In this document: in pieces, positions 1 through 6,571 of the stretch
Layout of the letters: each line of letters begins with the position of its first letter
Numbering within the stretch: position 1 is the first letter of the stretch
Assembly: GCA_947505565.1 (NCBI GenBank)
Contig: CANNLB010000017.1
Coordinates: 1-11,468 of the forward strand
From: Acidobacteriota bacterium
Lineage (GTDB): Bacteria; Acidobacteriota; Terriglobia; Bryobacterales; Bryobacteraceae
DNA length: 11,468 bases
Reading direction: 5' to 3'
Notes under the pieces: generated by a model
Seen by the model: only the letters and a program-made list of their open reading frames with translations
Database searches by the model: none
Told to the model about the DNA's origin: nothing
Program-made: the position numbers and the translations under genes

Positions 1-411
1 CTGGAAGCGGGAGAGGCGGAACTGGGCGTAGCGGAGGTCGGATTCGGCGAGGAGGACGTGTTGGCAGTCGGCTTGGCCGGCGGAGAGTCCGGTGAGGCGG
101 CAGTGGTGGAACTCGACGCGGGTGAGATTGAGGCCGCGGGTGACGAGGTTGGCGAGGTCGCAGTTGGAGAGGCGGACGTCTTTGAGGGTGATGGAGCCAA
201 AGGTGGTTTGGGAGAGATTGAGACGGGTGAGCTCGACGCCTTCGAGGTGGAGGGCGCCGTGGGTGGTGCCGGATTGGTCGAAGTTTTGGAGACGGAGGTT
301 GGCTAAGTCGATGTCGTGGGGGGTGAAGAGGGTGGCCGGATTTCCAGGGCAGGGGAGGTCTTCGGCGAGTTCGGGGGTTCGTCGGGAGAAGACGAACTTT
401 TTGGCAGGCAC
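1..411 (-). CDS. Pentapeptide-repeat protein, N-terminal part (runs off left edge)
   Basis: Reading the minus strand from a GTG at 411 gives 137 residues with no stop up to the window edge. The N-terminus reads MPAKKFVFSRRTPELAE. From about residue 45 the protein becomes a regular series with a hydrophobic residue (mostly L or F) at every fifth position: DLANLRLQNF, then LTRLNLSQTTF, LKDVRLSNCDLANL and LLAESDLRYAQFRLSRF. This is the A(D/N)LXX-type signature of the right-handed quadrilateral beta-helix of pentapeptide proteins. The family is mostly a binding or mimicry scaffold, so no specific function can be given. The frame is closed by a TAA just upstream, near 465, and GTG is the only plausible start. 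It has no good Shine-Dalgarno site. A minus-strand TTGACA lies at 441-446, 17 nt before a poor -10 (CACACT), which would put transcription close to the GTG, so leaderless initiation is possible. The start codon lies within a perfect inverted repeat. Confidence 0.75.
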   Translation of the reverse strand, partial: MPAKKFVFSRRTPELAEDLPCPGNPATLFTPHDIDLANLRLQNFDQSGTTHGALHLEGVELTRLNLSQTTFGSITLKDVRLSNCDLANLVTRGLNLTRVEFHHCRLTGLSAGQADCQHVLLAESDLRYAQFRLSRFQ

Positions 412-428
412 ACTTCGAGTGTGCCTGC
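404..428. repeat. Perfect 11-bp inverted repeat with 3-nt loop
   Basis: The arms are GCAGGCACACT (404-414) and AGTGTGCCTGC (418-428), separated by TCG. There is no mismatch, and chance would give such a structure far less than once in a window this size. It overlaps the GTG start of the pentapeptide-repeat gene (409-411) and the codons just before it. Neither strand has a T-run after the stem, so it is not a classical terminator. It could be an operator, an mRNA hairpin hiding the start codon, or one copy of a dispersed palindromic (REP-like) element; only one copy is visible here. Confidence 0.8.
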
Positions 429-894
429 TGGTTGTTGGTCTGTCAAAGAGCAGTTTTTACTGGTTCGGAGGCGGCCGAGTTTGGTTGCGAGATGACGTTT
501 TCAGCAGCGCGGGACGTAGGCGAGTTCGCAGGGCGGTCAGCGTGTCTGGTATGGGCTCAGGGTCAATTTCAAACAAAAGCGGGGATTCGGTGGGGGAGGG
601 TTGACGAACCTTTCTCGCCCCTCTGTTTTCCTGCCCTCACCCGCTGGGTGCAAGCAAATCATCCCCCTTCTTTGGTGCCCGCATCGACCTGAACGCCTCC
701 CAGAAGCCGTTCGACGTACAAACCCAACCAAAAGCAAAGTTCGCCGAATCGGTTATCGAACGAACAGGGGATACGTTCCTCACTTGCGGAAACACGGGCG
801 CGTATTGGCCGCGCGCGAGGAGCTTTCATTGAAGATTCACCCCAAGCTGCTCCTGCGGCAGTGAGATGCTTGTCGATCGGTATTCGGAATCCAA
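429..894. other. Gene-free stretch between pentapeptide gene and receptor
   Basis: I find no gene with a start, ribosome-binding site and recognisable product on either strand. On the minus strand a perfect -35-like TTGACA (441-446) precedes the pentapeptide-repeat gene. An open plus-strand frame ending at a TGA at 830-832 reads somewhat protein-like (for example FAESVIERTGDTFL) but has no start and no family I recognise; it may be gene debris. No rho-independent terminator was seen after the receptor stop at 895. Confidence 0.5.
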
Positions 895-3800
895 TCAGAA
901 CCGGATGCGCAGACCCATCTGAGAAGTACGGCCCACACCCACACCATTCAGGTTGAACTGTCCGCTGGACTTGCCGAAGAACGTCGAACTGATCGCCGTG
1001 CTCGGATCGTTCCACGTCATACTGTTGGGCAAATTGAATGAGTCGATGCGCATTTCGGCCGAGAACCGTTCCGTGATAGCGAAGGATTTCACCATGGACA
1101 TGTCGAGGTTGAAGAAACCAGGACCTGTGACGCCGTCATAAATCCAGGGGTTGGAGCGGCGTGTGAAGGCTGGCAGCACCTGGAAGACCGAGGTATCGAA
1201 CCAACGGTTGATGCTGGGATTATCAACCTTCGGATTGCCATTGGCGATCAACCCGGGGAACGACAGGTAGTTGCCGGACCGCCAAGTCATTACCGGGCTA
1301 AAGTTCCAACCGCCGACCAAGGCATCGAGCAAGCGCGGGGCAGCACTCAGGAACATTCGTCCCCGGCCCAGCGGGAACTGCCACGTGCCGCCGAAAGTGA
1401 TTCGGTTGCGAGGCTGGGTGTCGTCGATCCACGTGCGCTGTTGCAGGAACTGATCCTGATCGTCGTAATAGTTGAGATTCTTGGCGTACGTATAGGAATA
1501 ACCGCCGAGGAAGGCCAAGCCGCGAGTGAAGCCCTTGCGAAGGCGGAAGGACATCTGGTGGAAGCGGCCGCCGCCGTTGTTCTCGAAGTCCGTAACCGAG
1601 AGTGCGCCGTACTGCGGGTAAGGCACCATGAGGCTGGAGAGGGGGATATTCGCCTGATTGCGAAGCGTGCCTGGGAACTTCTGGGCCGTGAGGATGTTGT
1701 AAAAGGGATTCAGCACGCTTTGATTGATGGCGGTTTTGTTGGTGTAGCCGATACGCGGATCCATCATGTTGACGTTCCGCGCGCCGGGCGCGTTGAACGT
1801 GTTCAAGAAGTAGGTGAGTTCACCGACCATGCCGAGGATCTCGCGCTGATAAGAGACGTTGATGCGATCGAGGTTCTGACGGGGCCGTTCGTTGGCGAAC
1901 CAGCTCAACGCGCTTCCCAAACCGGTGTAGTCGCCCAGCGTCTTGCCGGTGACTGCTTGCACCGGGAAGCTTCCCGCCGGAAACGGATTGTCGAGGCTCA
2001 TTTGCGGAATCCCAAGCAGCGGAGCGGGCGCTGTGGTTTCGAGTGCGAAGCCGTAGAAATTTCCTTGGGTCAGGTTGCTGCTGCGCAGCCAGGGTGAGTA
2101 GTAGCGGCCCCAACCGGCGCGCAGCGAACTCTTCGAATCGAGGCGCACGGCGATGCCCGCGCGCGGCGAGAGTGTGCCCGTGGTCGCGGCCCACTGGCCT
2201 TTTTGGCCGTTGCCGGTCCAGCGGTAGGCGCCGTTGAAAGTCCAAGTGCCTTGGTAGAACTGACGCACGGCCGCCGACATCTGCGGCGCGCCTACTCCCT
2301 GCAATTCCGGGATTGGCACGGTCAGATCAACGCCCCGAGCGGCGCGATCTTCCTCTTCGCGGAACGGCTGTTCGAGTTCCCAACGCAGGCCGAGGTTGAG
2401 TGTGATGCGGCGGCTCAGCTTGAAGTCGTCATTGAGGAACAATGCGTAGGTGCGTTGGAACAAGCGCGCTGTGACCCTGGCGGGCATGGTTGCGCCGTTC
2501 ACTGCGCCAAGCAGGAAAGAGGCGTAGCCATCGCCGGAAACACGAGTATCCGGGTTTAGGTAGGTGCTCGCAGTACTTGTGGCGTTGAAGTTGAACGATG
2601 GCCAGCTAATCTGCGGCAATTGCCACGTGCTGCCGTAGCGCGATTCAAAGCCGAACTTCAGGTAGTGCTTGTCGTACTGATGGGCTACCTTGAGTGTTTC
2701 CTGATTCTGTTTGGAATGCTTGCGCCAGAAGGGGCCGTTAGTGCCGATTCCGTTCGAATAGGATGACATGATGCTGCCCCCATCGCCATGCGAGATCACC
2801 ATGCCGGGCGAAACTTGGGGAATGGCCCCGCTAGAAAAAATCGACTTGTACCAGGAGTTGTTCGGCCAAAGGCTGTCATAGCCCTTGAAATCAGTGGTGG
2901 GGAAGGCTTCGTCGATGAAGCCATAGTAAGAGAAGCCTCCGCTGACGATGGTGCGAGCACTCTTGATCCAGGTGAGTTCATTGGAAATCTGTAGCGCATG
3001 GCGGTTGCTGCCGCGGTCGCTCTTCCATGCCAAATCGCTGCCGAGCGGGTTGTCGGCCGAAATCGGGGTGCGGAAAAAACTGACGCGTCCGGCATAACGG
3101 AGATTGTCGCGTAAGTGGACGTCGGAGCGGTTGGAGAAATTCCGGTATGGCGTGAACAACTTGAGGGGCACGACGTAGTTGCGCGCGCCATAGTTGCCCA
3201 CGGAGGGAGCATTCGCCGCCGGCAGAGCCGCCGTATATGCGGCAGCCACTTTGCTGATCTGCGAAGCGGGGATGACGTTGCCGGCGAAGGGCTGCCGAGT
3301 GACGGTGCGTCCGTCGGCCGAGGTTACGGTGGTGGTAGGATCGAATACGGTTCTGAGCGCGCCAGCGGCGTTCTTCGATTGCGAAAAGTTACCAGTGCGC
3401 TCGGCGACCGAAGGAAGTTGGCCGGTGACGGTCTGGGGGTCTGTTAGTTCCCAGCCTTCAAACGCGGCGAAGTTGAACCACTTGTTTTTTATGATCGGAT
3501 TGCCGACAGTGCCACCAAAAATGTGATTCCGTTGGATGTTGGGCGTGCGGTTGACACGATTCAACACGGCGTTCGCCCAAGGATAAACGCCTTGGTAGAA
3601 AGCGACTCCGCTCACCTTGTTGGTGCCGGACTTCAGAGTAACGCTCACCGCGGCCCCAGTGCTCTGCCCGAACTCGGCGTCGATTGCGTTCACCTGCACG
3701 TTTACTTCCTGCACCATGTCGGGTGAGGGCACATATCCCGTGAAGTTGCCGAGACCGACCGGTGCGCCATCGACCTGAAAGTCGGAGCCTGTCACGCCGC

Positions 3801-4365
3801 CGACGGTTTGGGTACCGGTGCCAGTGCTGTGATAAGGCTGGCTTTCCAGACGGGATTCCGATTGCACGACCGAAGGATCCAGTTTGGAAAAGAAGAATGG
3901 GTTCCGCTGATATTGCGGGATGGCGCCGGCAATCTGGCTATCGATGGTGGTATCGAGTTTGCTCGAATTGAACTGAACCTGCGCACCGTCGGCGACAACG
4001 GATATGGATTCGGAAACAGAACCGATCATCAACGTAGCGTCGACCGTGACATCGCCGCGCTGGCGCATGACGATCCCGCTGGTTGCGAACTTGCGGAAGC
4101 CGGAGGATTCCACGGTTAGCGAGTAAGTACCAGGAACAACCAAACCAAAAAGGAAGGTTCCGTCTTGGTTGGTTTGCTGAGTGCTGCCGATCGATGTGCC
4201 CGTATTTGTCAGGGTTACGGTTGCGCCGGGAATCACAGCCTTGGCCGCTTCCCAAACAGTTCCTTGAATGCGCCCCCGATAGTCCTGGGCGGACAACGCG
4301 GTGGCGAACAGGGCGGAATAGGCGAGAAAAATCGCGAGTTTACTCTTTGGGCAGTCACAAAACAT
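895..4365 (-). CDS. Oar-like TonB-dependent receptor with carboxypeptidase-regulatory-like domain (1156 aa)
   Basis: An outer-membrane protein expected to import a ligand using energy passed on by TonB/ExbBD. The N-terminus has a basic, then hydrophobic signal peptide ending near ALSAQ (residue 27). Residues about 30-111 form the beta-sandwich CarboxypepD_reg-like domain (GRIQGTVWEAAKAVIPGATV, later GTYSLTVESSGFRKF). Residues about 115-255 are plug-like, including FQVDGAPVG, EVNVQVNAIDAEFGQSTGA and SVTLKSGTNKVSG. The rest is a long beta-barrel ending in the outer-membrane-type terminal phenylalanine (GLRIRF). This order and size are typical of the Oar/Acidobacteria receptor family. The ATG at 4363-4365 is preceded by AAGGAG with an 8-nt gap, which fixes the start. 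It is divergent from the phosphodiesterase gene, sharing a 185-nt intergenic region. Substrate is unknown; phosphorus compounds are only suggested by the neighbour. Confidence 0.93.
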   Translation of the reverse strand: MFCDCPKSKLAIFLAYSALFATALSAQDYRGRIQGTVWEAAKAVIPGATVTLTNTGTSIGSTQQTNQDGTFLFGLVVPGTYSLTVESSGFRKFATSGIVMRQRGDVTVDATLMIGSVSESISVVADGAQVQFNSSKLDTTIDSQIAGAIPQYQRNPFFFSKLDPSVVQSESRLESQPYHSTGTGTQTVGGVTGSDFQVDGAPVGLGNFTGYVPSPDMVQEVNVQVNAIDAEFGQSTGAAVSVTLKSGTNKVSGVAFYQGVYPWANAVLNRVNRTPNIQRNHIFGGTVGNPIIKNKWFNFAAFEGWELTDPQTVTGQLPSVAERTGNFSQSKNAAGALRTVFDPTTTVTSADGRTVTRQPFAGNVIPASQISKVAAAYTAALPAANAPSVGNYGARNYVVPLKLFTPYRNFSNRSDVHLRDNLRYAGRVSFFRTPISADNPLGSDLAWKSDRGSNRHALQISNELTWIKSARTIVSGGFSYYGFIDEAFPTTDFKGYDSLWPNNSWYKSIFSSGAIPQVSPGMVISHGDGGSIMSSYSNGIGTNGPFWRKHSKQNQETLKVAHQYDKHYLKFGFESRYGSTWQLPQISWPSFNFNATSTASTYLNPDTRVSGDGYASFLLGAVNGATMPARVTARLFQRTYALFLNDDFKLSRRITLNLGLRWELEQPFREEEDRAARGVDLTVPIPELQGVGAPQMSAAVRQFYQGTWTFNGAYRWTGNGQKGQWAATTGTLSPRAGIAVRLDSKSSLRAGWGRYYSPWLRSSNLTQGNFYGFALETTAPAPLLGIPQMSLDNPFPAGSFPVQAVTGKTLGDYTGLGSALSWFANERPRQNLDRINVSYQREILGMVGELTYFLNTFNAPGARNVNMMDPRIGYTNKTAINQSVLNPFYNILTAQKFPGTLRNQANIPLSSLMVPYPQYGALSVTDFENNGGGRFHQMSFRLRKGFTRGLAFLGGYSYTYAKNLNYYDDQDQFLQQRTWIDDTQPRNRITFGGTWQFPLGRGRMFLSAAPRLLDALVGGWNFSPVMTWRSGNYLSFPGLIANGNPKVDNPSINRWFDTSVFQVLPAFTRRSNPWIYDGVTGPGFFNLDMSMVKSFAITERFSAEMRIDSFNLPNSMTWNDPSTAISSTFFGKSSGQFNLNGVGVGRTSQMGLRIRF

Positions 4366-4373
4366 CGGTCGGT

Positions 4374-4379
4374 CTCCTT
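4374..4379 (-). promoter_or_regulatory. Ribosome-binding site of the first receptor
   Basis: AAGGAG on the minus strand, 8 nt before the ATG at 4365. It decides the start of the 1156-residue receptor. Confidence 0.8.
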
Positions 4380-4550
4380 GCGAAAATTTATCGTAAAGGT
4401 AGGCGAGCTAAACGTTCGTGACCAAGAAGTAGCAGATCGATGAACTTGACTGCCAGCGCCGGCTTGCTTCGCCTTGACCTGGGGCTCGAAACAATGAACT
4501 GTTATCGCACCGTCGCCACACTGTAATTGTGCCGGCGAAAGAATCGGACG
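4380..4550. promoter_or_regulatory. Divergent promoter region, receptor / phosphodiesterase
   Basis: This non-coding gap must hold the promoters of both divergent genes. For the plus-strand gene, TGTAAT at 4522-4527 is a 5-of-6 match to a -10 element but has only a weak -35 (CTGTTA at 4499-4504). If real, it starts transcription near 4534 and supports the GTG at 4551 over an upstream TTG. Another -35-like TTGACC (4474-4479) has no good -10 at the right distance. For the minus strand I see no convincing promoter pair. No clear operator or riboswitch was found. Confidence 0.4.
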
Positions 4551-5882
4551 GTGAAGCACCTTATCCGCATGACTCTGCTCGCCGCGGCCGCCGCGGCCGC
4601 CTTGGCCCAGCCCAGGCACGTGATCCTCATCACCATCGATGGAGGTGCCGCCTCCCATCTCGAAAACCCCAACGTGATCCTGCCCAATATCCGCGCCTTG
4701 GCAAAGGATGGAGTGTGGGCCGAGAGCAGCGAATCCGTCTTTCCGAGCATCACTTATCCATCCCACACGACGCTCATCACAGGAGTTTATCCCCGCAAGC
4801 ACGGCGTTCTCGCCAACGAACTTCCGCAAGCGGGCAGCGACTTGATGGTCAACGCCGCCACCCTTCCGCGGGCCAAGGCCATCTGGACCAAAACCATTTT
4901 CGATTCCGCCAAGGCGAAAGGCCTTTCCACCGCGGCCTTCGCGTGGCCGGAAACGATCGCCGATCCGAACATCGACTACAACCTGGGAGGCCGCTCGCGC
5001 GAATCCTCTTTGCCTGAAAGTACTCCCTGGTTCGCGGAACTCCGCGCCAATGGGGTGCCCGTCGATATTGCGCGCGCCATCCGCCGCACCGGCGCTTCCG
5101 GCGTGACGGTTGACGACGCCGTCACGCTCGCCGCGTGCGATACCATTCGCAACCACAAGCCCAACCTGCTTGCGATCCACTTAGTGAACACCGACCACGA
5201 ACAACACACCTATGGCCCAGAGCACGCCCTCGCCCACGCCTCCCTCACCGAAGCCGACGCCATGATCGGTCGCATTGTAAAGGCCACCAAGGACGCCGGG
5301 ATTTACGACCAGACCGTCTTCGTCGTCACCGCCGACCACGGATTCACCTCGGTTTATTGGGAGATCAATCTGGCACCCTTCTTCGCCGAGGCAGATCTTA
5401 CTGAGAAGGTAAAGATTTATGAAGGCGGCTGGGCTCCGTTCCTACGCTTGCTTCCGAACTTCGACAAAGCCGCCGACATGCCGAGGCTCGAGCGGGTCTT
5501 CGACCGGTTGCGCCAAATCCCCCAGTTGCAGCGCATTTACAAATCCGAAGAGTATCCGGCGCTCGGCCTTCCCCGTTTCGAAGATAGCGACCGCGTCCGC
5601 GGCCAGTATCTGCTGATGCTCGATCCGGACACTTACTTCGTCGAAGCCCCGGACAACTCCACCGAGCTGCGCCGCCGTAAGCGCCCGGCTCACGGCCACG
5701 GATACCTTCCCACCTCGCCGAAGATGTATCCGATGCTCGTCCTCGCTGGCCCCGGGCTGCGGAAAGGGATCCGAATCGGCCATGTGAAAAGTACCGACAT
5801 CGCTCCCACAATCTCAAATTTGCTCGGTCTCGCCCCGCTCGATTTCGATGGCCGCGTACTCACCGAATCCTTGGCTAAATAG
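4551..5882 (+). CDS. Secreted type I phosphodiesterase / nucleotide pyrophosphatase-like enzyme (443 aa)
   Basis: Alkaline phosphatase superfamily, phosphodiesterase/nucleotide pyrophosphatase (NPP) branch: two-metal hydrolysis of phosphodiesters or pyrophosphates, here outside the cytoplasm. From the GTG start the signal peptide is MKHLIRMTLL, a run of seven alanines, then LAQP. The expected metal and nucleophile positions are all present: D30 in VILITIDGG; T68 in FPSITYPSHTTLITGVYP (nucleophile by position); D215 and H219 in VNTDHEQHTYGP; D262-H263 in VVTADHGF; and H383 in the HGHGY loop (381-385), followed by the family-typical MLVLAGPGLRKG. The length suits a single catalytic domain. The frame also offers a TTG at 4527 and an ATG at 4569. 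GTG was chosen because it gives a proper basic n-region, although its Shine-Dalgarno is weak. The gene is divergent from the receptor at 895-4365. Substrate (nucleotides, lipids or other diesters) is not determined by the sequence. Confidence 0.9.
   Translation: MKHLIRMTLLAAAAAAALAQPRHVILITIDGGAASHLENPNVILPNIRALAKDGVWAESSESVFPSITYPSHTTLITGVYPRKHGVLANELPQAGSDLMVNAATLPRAKAIWTKTIFDSAKAKGLSTAAFAWPETIADPNIDYNLGGRSRESSLPESTPWFAELRANGVPVDIARAIRRTGASGVTVDDAVTLAACDTIRNHKPNLLAIHLVNTDHEQHTYGPEHALAHASLTEADAMIGRIVKATKDAGIYDQTVFVVTADHGFTSVYWEINLAPFFAEADLTEKVKIYEGGWAPFLRLLPNFDKAADMPRLERVFDRLRQIPQLQRIYKSEEYPALGLPRFEDSDRVRGQYLLMLDPDTYFVEAPDNSTELRRRKRPAHGHGYLPTSPKMYPMLVLAGPGLRKGIRIGHVKSTDIAPTISNLLGLAPLDFDGRVLTESLAK
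4581..4601 (+). repeat. GCCGCGGCC tandem repeat coding the poly-alanine signal core
   Basis: A 9-bp unit GCCGCGGCC occurs twice in tandem plus a further GCC. It encodes seven alanines in the hydrophobic core of the phosphodiesterase signal peptide. Slippage in steps of 9 bp would lengthen or shorten that core without changing frame. Confidence 0.7.
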
Positions 5883-6110
5883 GCCTCCTCGCTGTTTGGT
5901 GTGGGCAGTGAAGCGAAGTGCGAAGCGACTGCGTTCGACTACTGGAGTTGCCGAGTGGGATGGCGTCACGAATTGATCGGGGACCTCGGATTGTGCGGTG
6001 GTCTTGTTTGGGTTTGAACGGTCGCCCAGGGAGTGCATAAGCTTGCTCTCCCCTCGCTGGCGAACTTTGACTGGTGCCTTTACCCGCGTCCAACAGAGAA
6101 GAACCGCCTT
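5883..6110. other. Gene-free stretch after the phosphodiesterase gene
   Basis: No intact gene or convincing terminator was found. A short plus-strand frame around 5903-6017 contains ATAFDYWSCRVGW followed by ELIGDLG, which weakly recalls the A-x-x-x-W-(Y/S) and W...L-x-D-(V/L) pattern of HigB toxins. HigB normally lies directly upstream of higA, and a higA remnant follows here. The conserved C-terminal half of HigB (the VFNIGGNKYRL and THKEYD region) is absent, so I do not call it. Confidence 0.35.
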
Positions 6111-6516
6111 TCTGCAGTTGACCTTGACCAAACGCAATATGGTTCGTTTCTGGCAGAGGCGAGGCCATCGATGATCAAGTCTGACGAAGAGAAAAAGAGG
6201 ATCTTTCCTGTCATTGACGGGCTACACAGCAAAGGCAGGGAAGCTTGACGGCGGAGGAAGAGACGGTGCTCGAATTGCTGGCTGATCTAATCTACAATTT
6301 TGAGTAGAAGCGATACCCTCTGCCCTCTGTTCCTCCGCATGAGATGGTCGGCTCCCTGCTGGAGTGGCAGGGGCTGAAGCCAAACGACTGCTGGCCCGTG
6401 TTGGGGTCCAAGAGCCGCGTGTCTGAATTTTCGCGCAGGCAAGCGGTCGATCAGTAAAGAACAGGCTAAATAGCTGGGAAGGGGTTTTTCGGCTGAGTGT
6501 CGCACTGTTGCTTTAG
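6111..6516 (+). pseudogene. Decayed HigA-type (helix-turn-helix) antitoxin gene
   Basis: Joining three frames restores a nearly full HigA-like antitoxin, the DNA-binding partner of the HigB mRNA interferase. Frame one (6111 to about 6243) gives DLDQTQYGSFLAEARPSMIK, DEEKKRIF and GLHSKGRE. Frame two (about 6245-6427) gives LTAEEETVLELLADLIYNFE, then PPHEMVGSLLEWQGLKPNDC and WPVLGSKSRVSE. A third segment (from 6441) gives KRSISKEQAK, and a last shift yields FRLSVALLL before the natural stop at 6514-6516. The HGLKP-D-WPVLGSKSRVSEILSGKR-type core is characteristic of this family. Lesions: a 1-nt frameshift near 6243, a TAG at 6305-6307, a frameshift between 6428 and 6440, a TAG at 6471-6473 and a frameshift near 6485. 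No start codon is visible at the expected position. The gene cannot make a functional antitoxin. Confidence 0.78.
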
Positions 6517-6571
6517 GTCTGTGGAGTTGGCGCTTCATGAAGCCGTCATAGTGCATCGATAGAGTAAGGCG
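6517..6571 (+). promoter_or_regulatory. Upstream region of the PhoD-like gene
   Basis: A perfect 12-bp palindrome GCTTCATGAAGC lies at 6532-6543. Overlapping it, two TCAT cores (6535-6538 and 6546-6549) are exactly 11 bp apart, the spacing of Pho-box repeats, but only the second 7-mer (CCGTCAT) matches the E. coli-type consensus CTGTCAT well. TAGAGT at 6560-6565 is a weak -10. About three 12-bp palindromes are expected by chance in 11 kb, so this is only a candidate regulatory site. Confidence 0.25.

Noticed and set aside
668..832. A plus-strand open stretch reading FAESVIERTGDTFL
   Set aside because: It looks somewhat like protein but has no start codon, no ribosome-binding site and no family that I recognise; too weak to call even as a pseudogene.
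4233..5180. A 315-codon minus-strand frame opposite the phosphodiesterase gene
   Set aside because: It runs across the intergenic gap and antisense to a gene with full catalytic motifs, and has no recognisable domain.
5903..6017. A possible HigB toxin remnant upstream of the HigA pseudogene
   Set aside because: Only a faint AFDYW...W..L..DL pattern is visible, and the conserved C-terminal motifs are missing.
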